Below, one piece after another: positions 14,382 through 26,759 of a stretch of 64,000 nt of DNA; within the stretch, counting starts at the first letter, position 1, and the number at the start of each line of letters is the position of its first letter. Position numbers and translations under genes: made by a program. The notes under the pieces were generated by a model that saw only the letters and a program-made list of their open reading frames with translations, was not told where the DNA came from and made no database searches. The DNA is from Aquila chrysaetos chrysaetos. Its lineage: Eukaryota; Chordata; Aves; Accipitriformes; Accipitridae. The DNA is taken from positions 81,446,017 through 81,510,016 of the forward strand of contig NC_044030.1 in NCBI RefSeq assembly GCF_900496995.4, read 5' to 3'.

Positions 14382-16009
14382 GTCTTGTGTTATATAAAGA
14401 AAGTTAATTACACAATTGCTACCATGAATTGCACTGTAATGCTATTAATATACAGAAAGTGTTTGCAGGATTGGGACCTAAACTGCTACCTCATGCAAAT
14501 TTTCCCCAAATCCCAAATTATTCTTTTTGAAATACTGCACTTCTTTGACAGCACCTAATTAGAGAATTGCTTGGTGGAGAGATCTATATGACTATCTATA
14601 TGAGTATATAAATATTCATATAAATAAACATATAAATATCTACAGATGAATATATAAATATCCTTACATAGAGAGAGATTTGAATAAGCATTAAAATACA
14701 TCTTGGTTCCAGCAATGTCAACAAAATTGTAACTAGGATGCAGAACAAAATTTCAGTTGTTTTGGTTTTCAAGATTTGTGGGACCAGATTCATCCTCTCC
14801 AATTTCATATATTTAGTTAATAGCTGTAAGTTAGGCATTGGTCACCTTTGAATTTCTCTATAGTTGAGAAAGAGAGGAAGATATTCTTTGAGAAGGAGAC
14901 TCTGATCTTTTTTGGGTTGAATCACCCTCTGGAGGTGCCTATTTTATCCCCTGCCTAACCAGCCAATATAGGATTACTACTTATTTAGCATGCTGGCTAA
15001 AAAGCTAGAAGTCAAATTTGGTCCCTAGTTCCAAATTCCTTGATCAGCCAAACAAAACAATGCCTCTCCTTATCTGGTGCAGATCAGTAGAAAGGTGTTT
15101 GAAGTCAGCGAATTTAGCCTGATTTGCACAGTGGTTGACCTCATCTTGGGACAGGCATCTGAGACTGTTGCCATCAATTCTAAAGGTGTCAGCCTAACAT
15201 GAGTAGCCTCAGACGTTAATGTTATAAGTTTTTGACACCTGAAGTCACATGAGAAGCTCCTGCCCCTCCTCTTTTTATTATACGCGTGTTTCCGCTCATC
15301 TGGGTGAATCTCAGATTTCCTTGCAAAATCATCTCTTAAAATTCAAGCACAGCTAGGATGAAACACAGCAGGTTTTTATCAATTGCTAACAACACTGTAC
15401 CTACCGTTCAGGACAGAAAATGATTTAAGTCTGAGCTAGACACCTAGGCTCCATCACAGATAATAGAAAGAGGTAAACATCTTCAGAGGGCAATTAATCC
15501 GCAGGCTCACTCTTGCTTTTGGCAAAGTGAAAGTCATTTTGGGGTGGATATGAAATGTAGGACTATCTTGCAACAGTGATAAATATAAGGAGAGGTGCTA
15601 CAAGACAAGAAGAGTGAAGATAACGGTACAGCTGCTAAACACCTGACCTAGGAGTGTACAGGCTGGAATTCATCTCATCCAACCTCATCCACTTAAAAGA
15701 TCATCATCAGGTCTAAGTTAATCATCTAGGCTCCTTTCTAGTTGATGGAGAGAGACAGCATGACCGGAGGGTCTATTTACCTGGTATCCACTATTCGCAG
15801 GCTGAAACACCCATGCCATGTGCCAGCATTTGCCATCAACTTCAGCAAAACCCTTGATAACTAATTACTAGATGCCATACTTTTAGTCAGCTTCGGTGCG
15901 GTGAGATAAATTCCTTACCAGATATTTCCTGTGGAGGCACATTTGCTTAATTCGACTGTTGAGTTGGGAACTGACCACAGTCCTTCGAAAATTCTTCCAT
16001 GTTATAGGC

Positions 16010-16400
16010 TCAGGGAATGTAATGCCTGGAAAAAGAGTATTAGCTCACCTAGCCCAGCCACTTGGCTATCATCAGCTATTTACTGCCACACAGTTGTAAC
16101 TCTATTAAACCCAGTCACTTGGTTTTGCTTAAACATAATCTGTATTTGGCTACATTTACTTTTCAGTCTTGAACTGAAGACATCAAAAGCAAGAGAATTC
16201 CCCTCATCTCTGTAGTTTGTTCTGAGAGTTAATTCCCTTCTCCACTATAAATGTGCACCTTTTCCCCCTTTTGAATTTGCCTGGCTTCCAGCCACTGACT
16301 CTTGTTAAGACTTTATCTTCAAGATTCAAGATCCTTTTACAACCCAGCGTATTTCCCTTAGGACGCGACTTGCACATAGTCACAAAGGAAATACAAACCA
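16010..16400 (-). mobile_element. Ancient CR1/L3-like LINE fragment
   Basis: On the plus strand it resembles the reverse complement of old reptile/bird CR1 ORF2 ends: CACCTAGCCCAGCC near the left, then GAGAATTCCC..GTAGTTTGTTCTGAGAGTTAATTC, ACTATAAATGTGCACCTT and CTGGCTTCCAGCCACTGACT in the order seen in CR1 consensus sequences I remember. Strongly diverged, borders approximate. Confidence 0.6.
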
Positions 16401-19400
16401 GTGCAAGGAACCAAACCTTACACTCTGAAATCTCAGGATAATGCCCAGAATATCAGCTCATCCAATGCTGTTGACAGCACTTTGGAGAATGAGGATGGAT
16501 AATGGTTACTAATGCAGCACGGAGAATGGGTTTTACAGGTGAGACTGTGAGAAAGGGCAGTGTTACCTCTGCCTCTTCCAGTCACGCACAGACCAGTACG
16601 TGGCAGCTGGGGCACAACAGAAGAGACCTGGTTATACAGGACACAAATTGCTCAGGAACTCAGCAATGTACGGTTCTAGCCTCTCATGAAGTAAACGGTT
16701 TCCCACAAATCTGCTTCAACCTGTTGCTAACGAAATAGCAAATGTCTGCCTTGGTTATCCTCTGACTTTCATGGACCAGATGATGCTATCTGCAACATTG
16801 CAAGCACCAGGTGCCCATGAACCTGGCATCCCTCCTCCTCCAGCTTCCAATCCTGGCACCCTGAGGTTATTGTGGCAAAGACCCATGAAAGGGAATGCAA
16901 CTTTTATGGAAAGTGGCAGATTTCAAATATGAGAAAGTACCTTCCCCCTCCCTGGAACTTCACCTTGCTGTTGTGAACTGAAGCTCTGCTCTCTGTCTGC
17001 TGCAGCCCCACATAAAAAGAAAATTGTTTCTCATAAATTACTTCGGAAATGCACATTGCATGTTAATTGTAAAATAAACAGTTTAAATTCATTTCATTGA
17101 GCACAACATCAGAAAGAAAATGAGCCAACTGCAGTAGATTATTTTTGTTGGATAGGTTTCAATCATCTTTACTGATGCCCTTCATTCTTCTCCTGATTAC
17201 CATCACTAAAAACCCCCATAGCAAATTTCATCTGAGTATCTAAAAATAGAGATATTTATAACTTGGCTGTTTTTGTCTCACATCTCTCCTCCCCCTTTCC
17301 TCCTTGCATTTCTGATCAGACTTATTTCAGACCCTGGTGAAATATGTAAAGCATCCATGCAAGGACTATGTATGGAGGGGAATCTGGGGGCTTTACCACC
17401 TTCTTTTCTATCTGCACCATAAGTGGCCGAAGGATTAGCCTCAGTCCATTCCCAGTGGCTCTGCCAGGGGTTGTCGTCCCATGAGACTTGCTCTCTCAGC
17501 TGCTTACGTGGACACTGCCTACCTTCATTTAGATTCAGCCAGGTTAGCAGAGTTCCTAATTAGACTGGTTAAGCTAACCTTGATCGTTTTCACTAAAAAG
17601 AGAGTGAAGCAGACAACACAAATAGTCCATCCGTCAGGCCAGCAAAAGCAGAAGTGAACAGATGGGGTAGGACAGGGAGCAGCAACTTCTTTAGCTAGTT
17701 GCGCTACAGCCACAGCGATGTGTGATCAAGGCCTTAGTGCAAGTCCTCATTCGGAATAAAAGTGGCACAGCTCTATTGACTTTACACTGATGAGGAGCCA
17801 GCTGATAAGGTGGATGCAAAAAGAGCAAGTTTCACAAGTCTCAGAGACAGGTGAATGTCACCCTTATGAGTTTCTCTTTGATCTTTTGGTTGACATCCCA
17901 AAAATTAAGCAATTCATATTGAAGCCAGCAGTCTACATGTTGAGCCTACACGATCACTTGGTAGGTTGTAAGTCATACCTTAAGTCACAGGATAACTTGA
18001 AACTTAGCCCAGGCTTGTTTAAAATTCAGCTCAGATTCATAAAGCTAAAAACCTCAGTGAACCCCGTGAACTTGGCTCAATTTTAGGGCTTGAACAGTCC
18101 AGGTCTAAACACATTTAAAATACTTTTTTTCAAAAGCAGCCTGGGCAACAACTGAAAGCCTTGGGAAAAGTTCCTCTGCATAAGAAAATAGCTAATGCAT
18201 CAAGTTATGGTTTCTTAATGGCATTCAATTAACACATCACCGTTGTTAGTTGATTAAAAATTAACTGTGAATACACATTTAACATTTAGTACTTACAAAT
18301 GTTCCTTGATTTATTAAAATTGTCAGGAGTTAAGGAGTCTTGGGATAAGCAAGGAATATTTTCTTTGCCTATTTTGGTAACTCTGTAATGAAGCAAGCAG
18401 CTTTTAATAGAGAATGCAGACTTGCTGAAAACTTTTCTGTAAAGCACATTATAAATCATTCTTCACATATTAAATACTCACTTTGCTCAATTCATGCTGT
18501 TTGCGAAAGCATGTATCGGCTAGCAGCAGTTGCACTAGAAGAAACCCCCTTTTTCAGCACTGCAAAAGAAGGGAGTTTTGTTCAGAAGATTCCTTCAGGA
18601 GTACAGCTGAGTTTCCACTCCTATTTGTGTTTGTTAATGGGGAATCTTCTCCACACTGACTTTTTGGATTGCAATATGCCAACAAATGCCACCACGAGCC
18701 TTTTGCTGCACGGCATCCCGGTGCCGCTGCTACATCAAGAGGGCAAGAGATGACACCCCCAGCCTGCGGTTGGGAGGACGCAGGAGGAAAGCCGTGCTCA
18801 GGAGAAGCACAGCCACATGCTGGCCAGTGGTGGGCATCCTCTGCACGGAGGGTTTTCAAGAGACTGGCAATCCCACCCAACTCTGGTGGTGCTTACAGGA
18901 CCACTTCTGGCAGACCTGTCGATACAGCCAGCCTACATTCCCTACCGTCTGACTCCAGCGTCGTTCCTCCTCTTACACGCGATCTTCCTAAATTTGAACG
19001 TGTCGGTACTGATGCTGTATACAGGGCTGACTCTGACTGCACGTGCAGTTACTGCAATCGCATGTTCAAATAGACATTTAAGCCTCTGAAGAAATATTTG
19101 CACTCTCGGATGTGGCTAATGTGTTTATTGAACCAGGTCCAGGCAATGACAGGCATGAGGACACTGTGGAAATAGAAACAGTCCAACCAAGAAGTAGCAA
19201 TAGCAGCGCAAAGCGCTCAACATTTCAGCTGAAGAAGTCAGGGGAAAGAGGGCTTTCCTCCTACCTGAGCACTGACATTTCAGGTCTGCCTGCTTTAGTC
19301 CACGATTGTGCCTCTCTGAATAAGTGTGTGACATATGGATGCAGATCACGAAAACAAGACCCCTACAATGTGAGCATTTGGTCACCCTGCTCGTGAGATG

Positions 19401-19505
19401 CTGACAAAAATCTTTTAAACGCAGAAGTTGGTTTCCAGCACTATAATTTTCTGCCTTTGCCCTCCCACATTGCTCTACCCTCAGTATAACACAAATATAA
19501 ATGAG

Positions 19506-19546
19506 AAAAAAAAGAAAAAAAAAAAAAAAAAAGAAGGAAAAAAAAA
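19506..19546 (+). repeat. A-rich tract
   Basis: Long A runs with single G interruptions. It gives the poly-Phe stretch in the antisense open frame that spans it. Confidence 0.9.
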
Positions 19547-21800
19547 GCTTGGGAGCACTTTGTATCACATCCCCCTCTGACTTGCTCCCGGAGAATGCAG
19601 CAGTGTTTTTCCCTAGTTCTGCACCTAATGAAACTCTTGTCATGATGCAGGGATTAATCTGATTATTTATTATTTGCATTAGGATGATACCATCTGCCCT
19701 TCCCTCCCCTCTCTTCTCTTCTTCTCTGCATGATTAGAGATCTATTGTGTTGAGCAAGACGGGTACCGTGTTAAGAAAAGGTTGTTATCCCTTTTTCAAG
19801 GAAGGGAAGTGAGGTGGGGAGAATTTCGTGATTTAGATGGAGTTTGCTGAAGCACAGTCGAAAGCATCCTATCCATTTCTGTGGGCTCTGGATCAGGCTC
19901 TAAGCATAAGCCTGCTCTGCGTAAGACATCACTGTGAGACAGAGATTTAAATTGGCTCCAAAATAGCTGAGTGTCTGCACTGCAGCATCGCCACCTGAAG
20001 AGATGCTAGTTCTGGCTGTGGGAGCAGACTGGCCATCCCAGCTTGGTGCTGGTAAACTGAGGTCCGGCAGCCTCCTCGTTCAGAGCTGGCTCAATGTACA
20101 GCGCTCCAGGGTGTATCGACCAAATATGACCACGAATGCCCAGAATAACCTTTCCCAATTCACCCAGGAAGCAGTAAAATGAGAAAATAATGCTTCTATT
20201 CATAAACTCTACTTTAGCGCTCTCCAGTCTTAAAGTACATCTGCCATACTGATAAAACAGGGTTCAGGATGAATCCAAAAGTGAGACATAGCTTTCACTT
20301 TTGTCTCTTCTCAAGTCTTCTGCCATATTTAGTATGTCCTTCATCATGTCTAAAAATCCAGTTTATCCAGTGAATAGCCATTCCTTAGGAAAAGGAAAAG
20401 CATTGCTTTATGATAGCAACAGTGGAACTCCTAAATGGTCTGGCAGAAATGCTTTTTAGCGCTTATTTTTAAAATGAAGAATTTTTTATCCAGAAGTCCT
20501 CAGAGACATTCTTAAAGACATCTAGATACTTAAAGGTACTAATAAGTGGTAACTGAACTTAAAAAAAGATGCTTCTCTTCTGCTGAAGTTAATGGGAATG
20601 AAATACCTAAAAACTTGAAAATCTTCCTTCGCATCTGCTGATCTTTAATCTAAGCACCCTTGAAAAATCTGAGTCTTGTGTGCACTTAAAAATGAGATCC
20701 CATTGTGCATGTCTGACACTCTTAACGGTCGAAGTATTTTGCTAGCATTACTTACAGCCAATGATGCCCCAAGACAAAGCCAGCACTAAAAAACCCTATT
20801 ACCAAGTGGCGAGGCTGACTTTCACATGGTTAAAAGTGCATGAGCTGATGACCAGACTCCCAGAGCCTCTCCAGATACACCCTACTCTATTTACTAGACT
20901 GGTCTCGTCTCACCATCTTCCCACATGAACCACATCTTTGTTGTTACCGGCATTTACCCCTTAAGTCTGAGCCTGACATTCTTCAAGAAAATGAAGGGAA
21001 AGGGCTTACTCACCCCACTGCTCTTCATGTAAAGAGTATGACAGAGCTTATGTGCCTCAGAGACAGAGAAGGATCTACCCAGGCAACAAAAAAATCTCAC
21101 AGAAAGCAGGTATTTGTCAGGTTGTGAGATAAAAGGCTCATTTCCACACACACGGAGGACCACAGAGCATAACAACGGGGAGGCGGGGGGGACCTAAATA
21201 ACTTCAAAGGAGAAACGTGCCCCTGCTGTGGTCCTTCCAGGGCTGTCCTGGGAGAGCATCACCCCACCACGGTGAGTCGCGGGAGCTGCTCTCTGGAGCA
21301 CCTCAGGGACAGAGAGGGGTCACTGCCCGGGGACACATTATGGGGTGCAGGGGAAGAGTGTTTTGGGATTGAACGGGACTTATTATGCGTTGTTTAGGGG
21401 AGGGAAAAAAAAAAAAAAAGGTGGGAAAGGGAGGGATCAAAGTGGTTTGGGAGAGCCAAACTGAGGGAAATGGCGATAAAACAGCCAGCTGTGTGTAAAT
21501 AGGACTGGCCAGTGCTCTTGTCTGAATCCACTCGTGTGTGTGTGAGGGAGATGGTGCGTGCAAGGTGCGTGTACCCCTGTACCTCCCCTGGAGCGGGGCG
21601 GCAGCCCCAGGACCTCCTACCTATGTCCAGGTGCCAGCAGCGTGGGGGAGACAGGGATCCACAGGCAGCTACTGGGCAGACTGAGTGTCTGAGCCCAGCT
21701 ACTGGGGGATCCGTATTTTATACATAAGTGTATATTTTGCACTGACAGACTTTCACCCTGATCAGCCAGGGAGGGGACGTGATGAGGCTGTTGGTGCTGA

Positions 21801-21912
21801 TTGTGTTTGTGCGAGTGCTTTGTGTGTCTGTGGTCTGTATGGCTCTGAATACATCTATATGTCATATACATCTATATGTATGCTGTATATGTGTGTTCGT
21901 GTGTGTGTGTGC
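21801..21912 (+). repeat. Degenerate (TG)n / TA-rich region
   Basis: Imperfect TG-rich sequence with CATATACATCTATATG-type parts and a final GTGTGTGTGTGTG run. It explains the open frames overlapping it. Confidence 0.7.
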
Positions 21913-23711
21913 CTACTGGGAATACATGCTCAGTCTCTCTACTGGTCAGACCTGGGACGTGGATCTGCAGCAGCCTCGGCTCTGTTGGGCTGCCGAATTC
22001 AGTCTTTCCCTAACAATATTCTCAAGGCACTAAAAAATGCACGAGTGCCATATGTTAACCTGCAACAAATTCAGTGATGTCAGTATTCGGAGTCTGACTC
22101 TGGAGGTTTGGAGAGGCTACTATATCGTAATGCTCTGTTTGATAAACTTCCCCAGCCAGATCCGAGGAAAGGAACAAGAAAAAGAGGTACCTTTGGACAG
22201 GCCTGTCAGGCAGATGGACAGGGGAGCCTTTCTGTTCATGAAATGATCCCAAGCACAATTGCAGGCAACAGTTTATGGTGCAAAAGGAAAGATAATAAGA
22301 ATCTAATGTGGAGGAAATTTTCAGATAACAACTGTCTTCCCTCTCTCTCCACAGGCTGATATTGCTCGGTGCTTTCATTTTCTGATACTCTTTACATCCA
22401 AGCTGACTGTGATCTCTCTTGATGAAGGCACTGAGACAAATAGCAGTTGGGTGCCTAAATATCTCTGAATATCTCTGTGGACATAGCTCTGAAGACTCTG
22501 AGCACTCAAAATTCAAAATGGGGTTAGATTCCTCCAGCTGCAGAACAATAACTTTTATAGCCCTTTTCCGCAGACAGTCTCAAAGTCTAGAGTTTGAGAC
22601 TATAATGAGAAGTTTAGAGCAATTGAAGTCTCTTATTTCATTTTCATCTGAATGAGGACAGCCCGGAACATGGGATATCTCACTTTTTGGTCAAATAGCT
22701 AGACCTGTTTTATCTATGAAAGGGGCCTTGACTGAAGTAAGGCGTTGTGCTGAACTTGAAGACATCAGGGATGGTTCAAGTTGTACCTATCAGATTCAGA
22801 GGCTTAACTTTGCCTAATTCCTGGATCTCACTGGGATTTAGGCAGGAGCTAGCCAACCCACTGTTCAAATTTAGGGGAGCCCAGGGTATGTTTTCAGGGT
22901 AAAAGCATAGACACCCAGAGAGTTTATGATTCCCGTGAATTAAACAGTTGAAAGGGGGTATCGTTTGGATGATAATTTGAGACTACATTTGGCACCAAAG
23001 TCCTTCTATGGGAGTGCTCCTGAGATGCATTTGTGAGCAACAGAGAGCAATGAGCTTTGCAGGCAGCGTTTGCAATTAGAAAAGGTTTCATCTCACCTAG
23101 TTTTTCCCATTTCATTGGGTAGCACTGAACTTGGAGTTACCTGGAGTCACCTGGGCTCCTTCCAGTGACAGAGGCGAGCAGAATGGACTCCTTCTTCCGT
23201 AAGCTATGCAGCAAGAATTATCTTCATATTTTTGTTTCTCTCTTTCCCCTATAAGAAGGAACCCAGATGTTCAGCTTAGAATAAGAAAAGGGAAGGCAGA
23301 AAAGATGAGTCTTGCTCAACACAACACTCTTTCTTCCCAAAGCCCTGACTTAACCAGCACGGAGTTTAAAGCAGAGAAAACTTTGGGAAGTGACCACTCA
23401 TTTCAAAATCTTATTGTATAATTGGAAGATGTTCACTAGCGCAATACAGCTTGATAATTATCAAGCATTAAACATACGAGGCCAGACTTTGACATCTTGA
23501 CAATGACGGCAATCTTGTATACAAATAGTCCTGCTGCAATAAATTGGACCATTTGTGCAATGGGATCTACCCAAGGCTACGAGTGACTCAGTGTGAATCC
23601 AAATCTGACACCTAATATTTATAACAGGGGACTAGATGACTCAGGGCTTCGTAACAAAACACAGAGTTTTTCAGCCTCCGGCTACCTGCTTTAATCTCAC
23701 CGCTGTCAACC

Positions 23712-23891
23712 ATGACAAAAAGTCAGCACCACATGACAGCTGTTCAGAGACATCCTAATGAGCGGGTGATGTTGGAGGTCCTGGTGGACATCACCCGGGA
23801 AAGCAGCTCTACGCCTGGATCTCCGCGCTGGCAGCTGCACCGGAGGACCGGTGGCCTCCAGGTCAGGGTCGGAGCATGTCGGGTGGCGTAA
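23712..23891 (+). other. GC-rich short ORF, unknown
   Basis: A 59-codon ORF from ATG to TAA, inside a sharp GC- and CpG-rich block within AT-rich DNA. It includes NERVMLEVLVDITRESSS and PRWQLHRR, with CAG|GTCAGG (a possible donor) near its end. I do not recognise a family. Open frames overlap on the other strand, which is common in GC-rich DNA, so coding is unproven. Confidence 0.2.
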
Positions 23892-24243
23892 AGAAACCGG
23901 CACGGCCGCAACTCCTGCAGCATCTGCTCGAGGAGAAAGGCACGTCTCAGCTCTGCGGGCGCAGCGAGGAGAGAGCTCCCCATCAGCATGCATAACCAAA
24001 AATAATCCCCCCCCGACAACTTTGGCTCACCAGTGAGGCCTAAACCATGTATTCTTCGGGGAGTGCAGCAAACCCGGAGACCATAATTAAAATATGTTAA
24101 TCTACACTGGGCACTTACCCATGGATAAACACTTCCATTTGGCACAATTTCCTGCAATCTTCTGAGGTTTGAGACTGATCTCAGAACCCCACTCCTTTCC
24201 CTTTTGACATTTTTGGTCTTACTTTTGAGCCAAAAAGAAAATT

Positions 24244-24294
24244 AAAAAAAAAAAAAAAAGGAAGGAAAAAAGAGAAAGAAAGAAAAAAAAAAAA
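24244..24294 (+). repeat. A-rich purine tract
   Basis: A16 followed by GGAAGG and AAAG repeats, ending in A12. Confidence 0.9.
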
Positions 24295-25665
24295 TGACAC
24301 TTGTTTTCTTCATAAGCTTTGTAATTCCAGTTTGTTTTTACTGGGGGTGGGGGAATGCTGTAGCTAAGCTATGTGTTCATTACAGCCAGGGGGAAAAAAT
24401 GAGGTTGGCTCCCAGTTTTGCTTATGTTGTTAAAAGAGCCTCTGAAGCTGCAGTTCTGGAACAGGTCTCCTCTTTCTTTGAAAGCATGCTGTTTGATAGA
24501 CTGTCATTTGTCCCCTCCTTTCAGAAGAGCCAGCTGGCAGCTAAGTGCTAAAGCCAGTGACTTGCATGTGTTTTTCTGACATTTAACAAATGGGAACAGC
24601 TTGCAAATCTGCATTAACTCACTCTGTCTCACAAATAATCATCGGCTACGCGGTGTAGACATTCGGAACATTAGCGCAAACACAAAAGGGAGCGGGAGTC
24701 TGTGGGAAAAACAAGTTGGCAAATAAAAGATGTTTTACTAAGGGACAGATATAGCTTTTTGGTTCAGATGGAGGGTTCGGATATAGATCCTGAAGATGGG
24801 GGGTGGGTGGAGGTATGAGAAGCGCGTGGCGAAGGGAACTAATCCTCTCCCTCGAACCGCAGGGAAAGCTATCAGATTTGCACCTGAAATGAGAGCTTCT
24901 TTCACCTACCATTCACAAGTGTTTATCAGTGGAGCATTTTCATTTTGCAGCCACCACCTGAGATAGTCTGAGGAAAATACAGAAAGTGCACCCAATGCCA
25001 AGTTGTTTCCTCATCAGTGCTTCTGCGTGGGAGCTTATGGATGTCCCTGAGTTTTTCATTTTGTAAATTAACGTAAGAGGCTGTTACTAGGATAATGAAT
25101 ACTATGGGATGGTTCAGGTAATAAAGGAGCACGGATAAACCCAACACATGATCAGTTCTGAGGCTAAAATACAGCAAGTAAAACATTTACCTTCTAGGCT
25201 TAGGTAAGAGATTTGGACTTTTCACTTGAAAAAGAAATGGATACTTAATTCCTTTAGCCTTTCTGAAAACTACAGCCACAGCTTTTAGGGAGTGAAAGAA
25301 AAATCCAGCTGTTATTTCATCTTAACCACGCTTTCTTCCCCCTTCTGGGGACGGAGAAAGGCACATCCCCAGGTAACAATGCGGACTTTTTCCCCTGCTC
25401 TATGAAAACCCCCTTCCTTTGCAGGTTCACACTCTTGTAGGTCATGAAGCACACGTAAAATGATGGGAAAGCCTCACGTACAGGCCATAACAGTTTGGGG
25501 TGATCATCATATCTTCCTTTGTAATAGCACCCAGGCCAGGACTCCAGCATTTAGACCAAAACATCCCTCTTGCTGAAGCTACGGACTAAGTCCTGTGCCT
25601 GGGAGTCATCAGAGACTCGTGGCACCTGCAGGTGCATCTCTTGAGGCCATTACTGAGTTGCAGTA

Positions 25666-25714
25666 ACAGAAGAAAACCACCTTCTGTCCCTTCCTGGGAC
25701 AGAAGAAAACCACC
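25666..25714. repeat. Direct repeat flanking a perfect hairpin
   Basis: ACAGAAGAAAACCACC occurs at 25666-25681 and 25699-25714. Between and overlapping them, TTCTGTCCC and GGGACAGAA form a perfect 9-bp inverted repeat around a 5-base loop (25682-25704). Confidence 0.85.
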
Positions 25715-26730
25715 ACAACACCAGCCCAGTTGAGTGGATGCTGAGGCAGGATATGTGATTTCCAGAGAGTACCCGGTGGATTCGAGTGCCATTAAAAATA
25801 GTTTTGCCGAGTAGACAGGTATGTTACTTTGCATTACTGGTAGCTGAGAAGGAAACATGCCTTGGCTGCCTCCATGTAGCACACTAACATTTCAGAAAAT
25901 ATCACTCGGTGTGAATGAAATATGAATATATTTCTGAGATAATTTAACCAAGAGGCTATAAACTATATACTGTATCACTTTACCCCTGAGTTATCCTGCC
26001 CTATGCCAGTTGCGGTTTAAAATACTGACTATATACAAGCTTTTAACTAGTCTCAGTAATGCCAAAAAAGCCCAGGATCAAACCTTGTGCCAGCTTTTCC
26101 ACTGGGCAGGATTCCGCAGCCCGTAAGATCCCGTGAGGACACAGCCCTTCAGGAACATGCCTGGCCTGTAGGCAAAGCCTTAGCGTGCTTATGAAATTCT
26201 ATACAGCTCTACTCTTCTTCCATTAGGAGCAAAAGCAGCCCCATAGTTTGCTGGGTGTGCCTGTGCAGTTAAGTGCTTCTCGGTGTGCAAAACCTGTCTC
26301 AGAAAGAGCAGCAGAGCCATAGGTGCTGGCTGGCTGGATTTCCCCTCACCTGAGCATCTGCAGGCATGGTTTTTGTCTTTTGGGGGTTAAAGATTCAGGA
26401 TTCTAGGCAAATAAGAGTCATTTTTTGTATTCAGCTCTGTTCCGCCCACCTTTCCCCTCCAAATATTTACTAGTAAAAATCATCTGGTCATTCAAATCAG
26501 CTACAGGAAGTTCAAGACCATGGATGATAAATTATATGCACCATCTCTAATTACTCTGTCATCTGTTTTCCTGTAAGTACTGGGCAATTTCAGTGAAGCC
26601 TTAAGTAGGGAACTCAAGTCACACTTCCTTATCATATGTACACTGTGGTGTGTTTGCCTCTCTGAAATATAAGAGCTGCCATTTTTCCTGTAGCATCAAC
26701 ATTTCTTTTCCCTACATCCCTCTACCTCCT

Positions 26731-26759
26731 TCTCTCTCTCTTTCCCTCTCTCTCTCACA
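26731..26759 (+). repeat. (CT)n tract
   Basis: CTCTCTCTC repeats with one CCC interruption. Confidence 0.85.

Larger units (their letters stand above)
10001..21000. other. Gene-poor DNA with one GC-richer block
   Basis: Contains the exon-like segment at 10484-10687, the CR1-like piece at 16.0-16.4 kb and a GC- and CpG-richer part at about 18690-19070 with overlapping open frames on both strands. The longest frame (19125-19679, minus) runs across a poly(A) tract and encodes poly-Phe, so it is not a gene. Nothing else is supported. Confidence 0.7.

Noticed and set aside
18388..19396. Several sense frames of 88-134 codons as possible genes
   Set aside because: They overlap in different frames, the longest lacks an ATG start, and none resembles a known protein. 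Best explained by GC-rich composition.
19125..19679. Longest open frame in the window, 184 codons on the minus strand
   Set aside because: It runs across the A-rich tract at 19506-19546 and so encodes a poly-Phe stretch. No family resemblance and no splice or promoter context.
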